Part shown: piece after piece, positions 43,606 through 54,730 of the stretch
How the letters are laid out: the number at the start of each line of letters is the position of its first letter
How positions within the stretch are numbered: position 1 is the stretch's first letter
Origin: Rallus limicola
Taxonomy: Eukaryota > Chordata > Aves > Gruiformes > Rallidae
Assembly (NCBI GenBank): GCA_022605955.1
Contig: JAKCOZ010000003.1
Location: 63,141,439 to 63,205,438, forward strand
Direction: 5' to 3'
Length of the DNA: 64,000 nt
Position numbers and translations under genes: made by a program
The notes under the pieces: generated by a model
Databases searched by the model: none
What the model was told of the DNA's origin: nothing
The model's input: the letters and a program-made list of their open reading frames with translations, nothing else

Positions 43606-44909
43606 CAGGAGCTGGTTGCTACAATCTCCAGAAACACCCTGTTCCTTTCCTGCAAAGGAAAATGTCCCTTTATTGGCCCAGGGAGTTTTGCCTCAGTAAA
43701 CACCAAAAATCACTGCACACAACGATACACTTGTCTCAGTCAGCAGCTCTGCACCCTGTTCTTCAGGTATTGCCTTTCTATCCCCTTGGCAGGGCTCATA
43801 TCTCTCCTCCCAGTCTACTTCTGAAAAGTCACTGCACACAACTGAAATTTCACCTTGCTTTGGGTGCCACACAAACGTTACTAGCAGTCCCCATCTTGAA
43901 GTCATGCATGCTGGTTAGTGAAAAAAAATTCACTGGCTTTTTATTTTTACTGTTTCTGTTTTTTTTTCTGAGCTGAAACATGCTTTCTGGCTACAGCAGT
44001 TATGCTCAGTTGACAAGAGATGGTGATGGACTGAGACCCCTGGTCTGAGCACTGGCTTCAGCTGCATTTTTCCCACAGTTGGCTGCTGTCTTGGTTGGGA
44101 CCAACTCCTCTGTGATGGCTTGGCCCCAGTGCCCTGCCTTTTGATGAGCTGGAAGTGCCAACCTGAGCTTCCTAGAGTTTGAGTGAAGGCAATACACTGA
44201 TACCCCCAAGGAAGATGCAAGATCTGAGTCTACACTTATTTCACAAACCAAAAGGGGCAAAACTGTCTTTTTATAGATGCCATAGGGCAAAGCTGTTGTC
44301 ACCTGTGTCCCTGGCTAAGTAGCATCAGCTGTGCAGGTCCAGGATGTACACGAGGAAGAGGAAAATTACCCTATCTAGTATCCTTCTTACCCCTCAGGGC
44401 TTTCTGATTAGGTCATACCACAAGAAAAAGAGCAGGTGGGGGAGCAAGGACAGCTGTCAGCACCATCATAGCAAGACCTGACTCCTTCCTCACCTCATGC
44501 CAGCAGCAGGGGTTAGGCTTTACAAGGAAAAGGGCTTATAGTCTTTTCTTCCCTGAACAGAGCAAGGAGGTAACAGGGATGTGAGTGTCCTGGTGAAATA
44601 AATAATATCCTTTTTTATCCCTGGGAAGTGAGAGTAGCACACATCTCCTTGGGGTTGGATTATGGAAAGGCACCAGCTGCAGCATCAGGTGTTGCAGCAC
44701 TGGGGACAACTTGAATACATGTAGACGCTAGCCCCAGGCAGCTCTGAACCTGAACAGTGGTTCTTTGACATAACCTTGAGTGGGGAAAACATTTTCCCTT
44801 ATAGGTGGAGCAGGAAAGACCAGGCTGGTCTGCCAGTGACTACTGGCTTTGGAGTAGGTACTACCATCCCTCTGCCAGTCCTCCACACACATCCTCAGAC
44901 ACTGGATAC
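43606..44909. other. Noncoding stretch
   Basis: No gene or mobile element recognised. Open frames of up to 104 codons overlap frames on the other strand. Confidence 0.4.
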
Positions 44910-44929
44910 AACACACACACACACACAAA
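44910..44929. repeat. Short (AC)n microsatellite
   Basis: Ten AC dinucleotides, followed by an ATATATGTATGT patch. Confidence 0.9.
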
Positions 44930-45216
44930 CATATATGTATGTACAGGTGAAGGATTAGAATTGCTGAGGCTAAAAGAACAACAAAACCCACCCCACAGCC
45001 CAGAAAATGTACTTTCACATAGAAGTTACATGTGGTCACCCTCTCTGTCTAACATGGGTCTGTATTTCAAGCACCAGATGAACTGTCCTTCTAAAGCAGG
45101 GGTCTACGGCACCTACCTAGTCAGTGGAGAAGAGAAGACCCTTTGACAGTCTCTAGGGACATATCCTGCCCATACATCTGCTGTACCTGAGTTTAGGCAA
45201 GGTTTGTAATAAACAG

Positions 45217-45292
45217 TTATTTATATATATATATATATATATAAATGTATATATATGTATATATATATGTATATATGTATATATATATGTAG
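45217..45292. repeat. (TA)n with periodic TG: TATATATG-type array
   Basis: A pure TA run of about 12 units, then repeats of (TA)2-4 plus TG. Alternating purine-pyrimidine throughout, so prone to cruciform or unwound structure. Confidence 0.95.
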
Positions 45293-47005
45293 GTTGATTC
45301 AGTTACATGAAAGACTTCCAAGTGCACAATCCCTTTTTCAGGTCTTAAACGTGGGTAGGCAAACTTTCCTGTGCTGTGTAAATAAGGAAGGAGTGTGCTT
45401 TCTGAGCAGTTAGGGGCTGTGCATAAGGACAGATTATCTTTGCTACAGGGATTCGGGATGCAGACATCTCCATCTGAGGAAATCCTTTTAGGCTGGTTTT
45501 AGTGGAGACAGGCAGGGCTTGTAGGTCCCAATTCACTTGTGCCAGGGGACCTTTCCAGATGAGACTGTGAACCCTGGCCAAAAGAAGGTAATATCTATCT
45601 ATAATGGAGACCTTGAATGACTAGCAGTGAATGAGATAGTTACAGTGTAGGTCTGTAACATCAGGGGAAACAAATTGCAAAGGCTTGGTTAGAGCAGTTG
45701 TACCTGTAGGAATGCCATTGCCATCTGTGCTGTCAGCACAGAAGCCCTAATACTAAAAGACTTCTGTTACAGGACAGCTTTTAACAGCAGCTTCTGACCA
45801 GACTGTAAGGATCAGCTCTGCTCACGTTTAGGCTGGAGCAGGACTTACTCCCCCCAGAAGTCTATGGCTTGTACTCATCCTATCCAGATACAAGTACTCG
45901 ACTTAGGAGTCTGCTTACTCTAAACTCTAAAGTCCACAGAGGCGAAGAGGAACAACGATCCTGCTTAGCTAAGATGAATAGGACTTTAAGGTGTCTCTCT
46001 TACTCTTCAATGACCAGAAAAGAAATCTAAGGCCACTTGGTAAGTCATTTTGGCCAAGTGTGCAACACATGGAAAGCTTCTCTGTGGCTGCTTTCATTCA
46101 CTGTTTCCATGTGAGTAACTATATGCATGGTTACACCAGAAGAGACATTTGATGCTCATCTGCTCATTCCTTCCATTCCCACTTTCTATGCACATAGTCC
46201 TGCTAAAGAGCAATGATGAACCTTGCAACTGATTCTACTATTTCAGCTCTTCATCTGTATTTCTTTTGTTCCACACAGGGCTGAGTGATTTCTGTGCCCT
46301 GACAGCTGTAACGGTGGGGCACTCTGGAGCAGGCTAGGCTGTATTGCCAAGACTGCTGGATCATTTTCCAAGGATGGATTTACTGGAGGACCAAGAGAAG
46401 TATGCTGAGGTGGCTTTGGTTCCATTTACGTCACCAGACTGGTGGGTAGTTACAGCCTGAATCCCAGTCTGTGTGCAGCAGGAAGGATTCTGCCCTGTCT
46501 CTTCCTGACACTAATGGTAAGCTACCCCATCTTCAGTGGGAGAAGGATCACTACACTTGCTAGTGTGACAGAGTCAAACTGCTAAGTGGAGCAAAATTTG
46601 TGTGCAACTGCACAAAAAACTTTTAGAACCAGAGAAGTTCAGGCCTTTCACAAAGACTTTCTGAACTAAAAAAATGCAGGTGATCTTCTTTCCAGTTCCT
46701 GTACTCTGCCACATTCACTATATATTCTAGGGACTTCTACGCTTGTGCAGCATCTTGCACATACCTCTCAGGCCATCTACCTGCTGTCAGTATATGAATG
46801 TATTTGTTAAGCTTGCAAAAGCAACAAGCTACAGGGGCAAGATTGCTCTCTGTCTTCTCAGGACCCCAGAATTCACCCAATTCTGTCTCCACTGTGGTGG
46901 GTTACAACTTTGAAGATCTGCTGCATAAATTGACTGCCCCCTAGTCCTCATTATTCCTACTGAGTTCTCCCCCAAGACCTTCCTAACCAAATCTGTGAAT
47001 CATCA
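45293..47005. other. Noncoding stretch
   Basis: Unique sequence with no recognised gene or repeat. Confidence 0.4.
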
Positions 47006-47008
47006 GCC

Positions 47009-47700
47009 GTGCTGAGAGGCGTTTGGGAGTCTTGTTTGGCAGCAAGCTACCCATGGGCCAGCAGTGTGCCCAGGCAGCCAGGAGGGACAAGCCTATCCTG
47101 GGGTGCATCCAGCACGGCATGGCCAGCCAGGCCAGGGAGGGGACTGTCCCGCTCTGCACTGCGCTGGAGTGGCCTCACCTCGAGTGCTGTGTGTGCAGTT
47201 CTGGGTGCCACGGTACAAGAGGGACACATACTGGAGAGTGTCCAGAGGAGGCCAGTGAGGATGGGGAAGGCTCTGGAAGGGAAGTCATGTGAGGAGAGGA
47301 TGAAGTGCCTTGGTCTGTTCAGGCTGGAGAAGAGGAGGCTGAGGGGAGACCTCATCATGGTCTGTGGCTTCCTGATGAGGGGGAGTGAAGGGGCAGGTGC
47401 TGATCTCCTATCTTTGGTGACCAGGGATGGAACTTGAGGGAACGGCGTGAACCTGTGACAGGGGAGGTTTAGGCTGGATATTAGGAAGAGATTCTGTACT
47501 GAGGGAGTGGTTGGGCACTGGAACAGGCTCCCCAGGGAAGGGGTCACAGCACCCAGCTTGGCTGAGTTCAGGAAGAGTCTGGATGATGCGCTCAGTCCCA
47601 CGCTGTGACCTGTCTGGTCCTGTGTGGAGCCAGGAGTTGGGCTTGGGGATCCTTATGGGTCCCTTGCAGCTCAGGATATTCTATAATTCTAGGATCTCTG
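47009..47700 (+). mobile_element. CR1 LINE 3' 0.7 kb, GC-rich subfamily
   Basis: A sense CR1 of a different subfamily from the others. The plus-strand frame around 47092-47200 reads ILGCIQHGMASQAREGTVPL, and LECCVCSSGCH follows. These match CR1 ORF2 ILGCIxxxxASxxREVxLPLYSALVRPHLEYCVQFW. A later frame has KCLGLFRLEKRRLRGDLIMV. The 3' part has 'aggtttaggctggatattag', 'actggaacaggctccccagg', 'gctgagttcaggaagagtct' and the tail 'attctataattctaggatct'. Frameshifts separate the ORF2 pieces. It is the only recognisable CR1 between 34.1 and 64 kb. Confidence 0.93.
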
Positions 47701-50700
47701 TACCTTTTTCTGTGCTGCCTTGGAGGCAAATGGCCTCTGCCTGAAGAACCCCAAAGGCAATCACTTCTTTTAGCACCAAAATGACAACCTACTGTGCTCC
47801 CACCTAAGCCTTTAATCATGGCTAAACTTTGGTCATATGGCCACCACATATGTAGACCTTTTTACCTTTATGGAGTACACACTGGTGTTTGTTTATGCAC
47901 ACATATCTGTGTGTTTTCAATCCCACCCAAAACTGTAGTCAGGATCATGTCCTTCCATCTGCTGAAGCCTGTGCTGAAGCACACCTACAGCAAGGCACTG
48001 GAGATATTTTTCCTATGGGTGACAGATCTTTACAGCTATTGCCTCTGAGGCTGATCAATATTATTAAAATTCCAACCTGTGTTTTTCTCCCTTGCCTTTC
48101 TTCTTGTTTCTATAGCAATTTCTCTCTCTGTTTTATGCCTCTGCACCAACTTTCTTCCAATGCTGGGTATCTCTGTTTCCCCTCTTCCTCAGCCCTCCTC
48201 TTCACCATGCTGTGATACCAACCTGTACAGACCTTCCTAGCTCCTGCCTGGATTGCCTGGAAGAGGTGGAGGAAGGAGGCAGAGCTCTCCAAAATGGGCT
48301 CCATCCCTGCTGCTAAGGCTGCTGTGGAGACTCTAAGATTAGGAATCCAAATATCTTAGAGCAGGAAGGGCAGTGAGGTGAAGGGGACTTTGCATCCATG
48401 CTGGGATTAAATGAAGCCTGATAATTTACACTAGAAATCAATGCATTTACCTGGACTCTTGGGGTGCTATTTTTAGGAAGACAAAAATTAAAAAAAAAAA
48501 GAAAAAAAACCAAACAAACAAAAAAGAAGATTGTTTTTGTCAGATGCTTCAGCTCTAACACCCAAAGGTTAAAAAGGAGACAGATAGTATATATGAATCT
48601 TTATATACATGAATATGCACACATACAGATCATACATATGTATACATACAGAGGTACTATATATACATACATATCAACAGAGACAATTACACAGATACAG
48701 ACAGAGAAGCTAATGTGATCTAACAGGGAGATGGGAGTCCAGCATTTTGAATGCCAATGTTTTCTGTGGGTTTTTTTCTAAGATGTTTTATGGCCCTGCC
48801 TTATTTTTCCCATTTATAAATTAAAGGTGACGATAAAAATTAGCTCTTAAATTGTAATGCCCTTCTTTCACACAATCATATGACTTACTTGCTGTGCAGT
48901 GTTGTTTCTAGGATTGTTCTCATTTAACTATGTTACATTAGGAGCTGGTTGAAAAATGACAATTATTTTCCAGGGGTAAATTGTCATTATTTTGGCTTTC
49001 TTTCCTGTGAATATTTTAGTTAAAAACCAAAACAAATCTGGGGTGGGGGAGGTGGCCAGAGGACTAGATTAATTTTTGTCTTTTTTTAATCAATCTGAAA
49101 AACAGTCCATTTTTAACGGGAATTTAGTGTTTTGAAGGCCAACATTTTTAATCAAGACAGTTTTGTTTTTTGTGCTGTTGGCATTTCCTTTTTAATCTAC
49201 TAGGATGAAAATTTGCTGCGGTAACATCTAGTTTGGTCAAAATGTCACTTTTTGGTCACCCCCTCCTCCCCCAGCCATTTTGATGAAAAAATGTCAAGCA
49301 GCAATAGTTGTGTCACCTCTGATTTATCTATTTTTCTAGAGCCATTAGTCTCAAGCAGAGGATGAAAAAGCACCACAATGGACTGGCTGCTTCTGGAGAA
49401 GCCAGCCTGGATCGTCACAAAATGTCACTGGTTCCCAGTGTGGTGTTGCCTTTTCTAACCCTGTCCCCAGGTGGTGACATCTCCTGTCCCAGGTCAGAGA
49501 CATCTCGATGGGCACAGTGTGAGAGGAGTCACAGAGTGGTGGAGACACCTTGCAGGAGGTGTGGAGGTGTGTGGTGGGAGGATGAGTGAGGCTGGGGTGG
49601 GAAAGAGTCGGGATGCTGGATGGGCTGGTGCAGGAGGGAGCTCCAGTCTGCCCATCACTGGGGTTACAGTAGGAAGCAACGGGTAAGGGCTGAGCAGTCA
49701 CAGCCCTGGTCACCCTCCTCAGCAGCAACCAGAATTTGTTTGCCTATGCAAACATGGCCATGGCTCCCTGCTCCTCTCTCAGCTGTTTTTTTACCAACCA
49801 AGAGCTTCACAAGCAAAGGTCAGTGAGGAGCATTTATCCTGCTTCATACAGTGTACTCACTCCTGGTTTGCTGCTGGTGAACATTAAGTTGGAGAGGAAA
49901 TTAAGCTGTGTGGTAGCTACCTTTCTGCACATAATGAAAGGTTCTTTATTACAAGGGGGCCTCAAGGAGTTCGCTATCTCCTGAGCATTGTATCAACAGT
50001 TTAATTAAAAAAATGTACATAGTTGAGAACCAAGTCTAATTGGGAAGCTGTGAGTGAGCCTCTGTACCCAGACTCCACTGGTTCTTTTCCCCCGCTGTAG
50101 ATTGACTAGAGCTTATCAAAAAGCTGATGAACCCTGTGCTTCACTCCTCTATTCTTGTTACTGACGGTGAGATAGAGACACTATGCCCACTCCCCTCTTC
50201 CTTTTCCCTAACAGACAATGGTGCCTCCTGGGTTAATCTCAAGACCCCTAATTGGGACCAGCTCACAAATGTCAGCAGGTAGGGTTATACTGGCTGTGAC
50301 TTCCAAGTAGGTTGCCTGATACATCCTACATGGGGCTCTAGCACCTGCCATGAGACATGATAGCCCACGGCTCACAGGCAGGTTTGGGGTGGAGGAATAT
50401 GGCCTGTAATTTCTCACTGGGAGCAGGAAGGAATTGTTGGGGTTGTGCTTTTGTGAGGCTGCATCCAGGAAAGAAGAAGACCCCCGGCTCTCCTCCCAGC
50501 TGAAATTCTGTCAGAGATCTGCAGTGACTCTCCCAAGCCTGGTTCTCTGCCAGGGGCAGGTGACAAGGCTGGACTCGGCAGCTATCTGGCCTGCCCGTAG
50601 TTGAGGTGGTGGGTGCACCCTGCTCCTCACAATCATGCAAGACTTCTCAAGTGCAGCAATTACTCAACCAAACCCATTCCTGCCTTGCAAGGCAGGACAT

Positions 50701-50849
50701 GCACCGCACAGCATCTCCCACATGAAGCCTCACACTTGTGGGTCTGCCCTGTGATACAGAGTGGCACCATTCCCCAGGGGTGAGACTTTACCCTTCTTCT
50801 GCCCAGCTTGTTCAGCACCTCACTTACTCTCTGTACCCCTCTAAATCAA
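47701..50849. other. Noncoding stretch with simple sequence
   Basis: Unique DNA. An A-rich patch lies at 48486-48530 and a loose (ATAC/ATAT)n patch at 48587-48680. A 125-codon minus-strand frame (49728-49351) has proline/threonine bias and no domain that I recognise. Confidence 0.4.
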
Positions 50850-51130
50850 AATGCAGCCAGGAACACTTACTCCCAGCTTGCAACACTCAATTACTCCTTC
50901 TGATATTTTATTTTTTTTGCCTGCAGCTTCAAATTACCTTCAAGGTGCACAGTGCAATTAGCTAAAAATATTTCCTGCTTCGTTTTAATTGCACTAAAAC
51001 TCTAATGTACCTCCAGCGAGGAGCAGTAAGGTGGAAATTGGTGCGCCAAATATTTCAAATTGATTAAAGCCCAGGATGACTCAATAAGCTTACATAGTTC
51101 TATTAATTATTAAATGTTATTAATTTTTTG
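50850..51130. promoter_or_regulatory. Candidate conserved noncoding element
   Basis: AT-rich, repeat-free block with dense factor-like cores: 'gtgcaattagctaaaaatat', 'ttttaattgcactaaaac' (the ATTGCAC/GTGCAAT pair forms an inverted arrangement), 'ggtgcgccaaatatttcaa', 'ggatgactcaataagc' (AP-1/Maf-like TGACTCA) and 'attaattattaaatg'. CpGs persist ('ctccagcgagg', 'ctgcttcgtttt'). No coding potential. Enhancer-like by texture. Confidence 0.4.
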
Positions 51131-54100
51131 TTTAAAAAAACCCCAACCCTTCCTGGAGCTACATTCTGTATGATGTTTCTGAAACAAGATGCTTTCACTA
51201 AAGAGATGATAACTCTTTCTGTGTTTGAGAAAGATAAGAGAAGAATTCCTCCATATAGTTGGAGTGGTTTGCATCTGAAGAACTCACAGCTCTTGGCAGA
51301 TTTTAGTATCTTAGAATTTGATTCTGAAAACACTCATGTATGTGACTTATGTTTGTGACTCATTTCACTGCTATAGCTGAGGTATTTATATGGTTCTAAT
51401 TTAGAGCTGGATCACATTTTTGTTCACAGCCTTTCTTGGTAGAAAATGCAGGTGATCAGTCAAACATTATGATTGCCTGAAAAATAATAAAAACTTTTTT
51501 GAGAGTTTAAAAAGAAATCCAAACCAAATTTTACTTTTTTTTTTTTAAAGCGTTGAAAACCAATGTGCTGATTTCATCATTCCCATGACGGCTGGTTCAT
51601 AAGATTACTTCAACGTACTTCAAAGAAAGGATCAAAAATAAACCCCAAACGCTATTTGCATCCTGTGAAGAGTCTATCAGTCTCAGTCCTTTGGGTTTCT
51701 GGTTCATTGTCACCTCAGACAGACTGTGCTTATGAAACCTGTCCCCTTGTGCCTGTAGCTGTGCTGCCTGGGAGTGCTGTCATCCCCTGATTCCACAGAG
51801 CTGAACCCCAAGGTTGGACCTGTTTAGGTCTGCTGCTGAGCTTTGCTTTGTAACTCGTTTTATTCTAAATCAACCTGTGCATCTTAAATGACTAAGATGG
51901 CAGGTCACTGCTAGTCTAAGTGACTTTACATGTGTCAGGAAGCTATCACATGAGCCATTCAGCTGTCAGAAGTGAGGTGGTGAACACACGGAGCATCTGG
52001 AAATGGAAACCACACCAGTTGATCTTGCTGCAGACAGAATTTGAAGTGTGGCTGTGACCATAAGCTGTAGAGGGGTGTCTGATATTCCATCCTCATATCT
52101 TAGCCCTGTAATTTCATTCCCAAATGCTAATATTAATGATCTTACTGGTTTGAGATTTAGGAAGTTACTTCAGTCATCCGAGGTCCTGAAATTTTGTCAA
52201 AGGACCTCAGAGGACTTGCAGGAAGGATTAATACCTATACTCATTATTTCTAATACTATAATCTATATATCTATATTTAAGTTGGTCTATTTGGTTTTAC
52301 ATTTTCAGTACCAACATGACAGACATGTGAAACATGAGCATGAACAGACTTGAGCTTTCACTGGCCAATGTGCCCAGAGAGGTTATTCCCAGAGGTGCAA
52401 AAGGTCTCTTCCCTCTTCTAGTCTGCAGCTCTTAAATGCACTTGCCAACTTGGGTAGCAATCAGGGCTTGCAAGTTATAGAGATATGTTTAGGAGGAACC
52501 AAGGTGAGAGGCAAGAGCTTGTTTCAAACAGACAATCAGTGGGGTGTCAGATGGGGTTTTCTGTGCGGCAAAGAATTCAGCATGTCTCACCAGTTTCATA
52601 CTACTGACAGGCTCATGTACACCTAAGCCTTTATGCTCCTTCTTGTGCCTAAGGGATAGGGATTTACCTGAGTGAGGAATGATGGTGGGGTAGAGGTGGG
52701 ATTGAGTACATGTCTCACCCACTTCCATGGATGTGAATAGAGCCTGTTAGTGACGGTGGAGTTAATGGCAAATGTCAGAAAGATGTTGCCCATCTCTGCA
52801 CTGTCTCTCTCTCCTGTACACTCCAGGGCAAGAACAACCTTTGACTATTTCTGGAGAAGTTTATGTCTGCAACTGATTCTTAAAGAATTTTGAGGGAAAT
52901 TGAAGGTGCTCAGCCTCTTGCCAAAGGGCACATTGAAAAGATGAGACTGTAAAAAAAAGAAACCAACCCAGCATCTCACTGGTGGTGTGCAAGTCCATTC
53001 AGTTGCTTCCTCTGAAGCAGAACTCCAGGAAGGCAGGTAGTGGCTCCTCCTTCCCCATGGGAGTACAGGAGAGAAATTAAAGAGAAGGGGGAAAAAAATC
53101 ATTTCACAGCTAGTCTGCCCTGAACAAGAAAAGGTTCCTGACACCAACAAACTAATCAACGCTGAAAGCTTATGAGGTCAAGGTTTCCCTTCTCCTCCAT
53201 TATTCTTTTGATTTTTTCTGACTGGCTGGGAGTTGAGCACTGCCCTACCAAGTCTATAAATACAAAAAGCCTTTCTTGCCTTCCTCTGGAGCACACCAAA
53301 GACCATTTGAATACCTGTGGGGAGAAGTTAAAACAACACCCAAGCAAAGCAACTTGCAAAAACACCAACTTGTCCAGCCAAGACTCAAGTGCTGACCATA
53401 AATTGCTGTAAGTCAGGCACAAGAAGTTCACTGCTCTTTGTGAAATGGGAAAGGCAGCTTTCCCTCCTAAAAGCAGGCCCTTTGGATTCAATGTTTCATG
53501 TGAGGACTTATGGCTGGGAATGCTAATGTCAAGCAACTTGCAGAACTGGCAGCAGGAGCTGGTGACCTGTGCCTGAAAGAAGGAGCCCAGGATATGCAGA
53601 CTTGAGGTATGAATGTGTGGGATGCCTGGAGCAAATCAGTGCCTGTGCTTCCTCAAAATGCTGTCAAGCTCTTGGGCAGCCATCAGCACACTGCTGCTAT
53701 GAATTTCCCTGACCTGGCCACCAAGAAGACCCCAGACTTTGTAGAGTTGTTCCCACTGGCATCTACAGGGTGCCGAATGCAGGGAAATCCCTCTCTCCAG
53801 CACCTGAGGCACCTCCTACCACCCTTCCCTGGCCTTGGTGCCTGCACAGCTCTTTACATCTTCTCACTCCCTTCTCTGGGGGCAAAAAGCTGCTTCTTGC
53901 GGGTTATTTTCTCCTAAATGTGACTCCCAGAGGCGCTGTGACCGTCACTGATGGGCTCGGCCTTGGTCAGTGGTGGGTCCGGCCTTGAGCTGGCTGGTGT
54001 TTGCTCTGTGGGTCCTGCTGAGAGCTTCTAGCTGCTTCTTGCAGGAACCACCCCTGCAGCCTCCCCACCCCCATCCACCAGAACCCAGCCACGCAAAACT

Positions 54101-54469
54101 ACGACATTCTTGAAGCCAGGTTTGTAAACCCCCTTGGTATGGAGGGAAAATTGCAGATGACCTGGGAACAGCTACAGCTGGTATGGCATTGGAAATGTTG
54201 AGGGTCCCTGTCCTAAGGTGCTGCCCACACTTTCTGTGCTGTGGCTCAGGGAACTTTACACAGCAGTCTTTTCATAGCAAAGGCAAAGCTGCTCCTTCTG
54301 TCTTTCCTGTCCTTGGGCTCTCTGTTGGACTCTGTGCTCCTTTGGTACATACGGTTGCTCTTTTTGGTAGAAAAAGGGAAAAGAAAAATGCCCCCTTCCC
54401 CACCAGGGTCTGACAAACAGGAATCATAGCTGCAGCATAAGCTTCTCTGATGGATTCTGCCTCAGCAAA
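51131..54469. other. Noncoding stretch
   Basis: No gene or mobile element recognised. An 11-T run lies at 51536-51546. Open frames of up to 126 codons (minus, 53536-53156) match nothing that I know. Confidence 0.4.
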
Positions 54470-54730
54470 ATGAAATTAAGATTTCAGCAAACAAGCCCCA
54501 ATTCCGTGGTACCACTAGAACAAATGACATCTGATAATTGCTAACTCCTTTTGCTTATTCTTTGCTCTGTTCACCCCATCAGTCTCTCCAGATTATATTT
54601 TCAGCTGAGTTTAATGAACGCCATTTATTAAACTAACACCAGGGTTCTGCTCTGGCCTCAGACAGATGTGCCTGCTAATATGAATCATTTTGTTCAATTG
54701 GATTATTCTGATGGAGAGCGGATCCCTGCC
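54470..54730. promoter_or_regulatory. Candidate conserved noncoding element
   Basis: Repeat-free block with motifs typical of deeply conserved enhancers: 'acatctgataattgctaact', 'ccagattatattttcagctg', 'tttaatgaacgccatttatt', 'ctgctaatatgaatcatttt' and 'gttcaattggattattctga'. TAAT/ATTA cores and a CAGCTG E-box occur within 250 bp. Conservation not tested. Confidence 0.4.
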
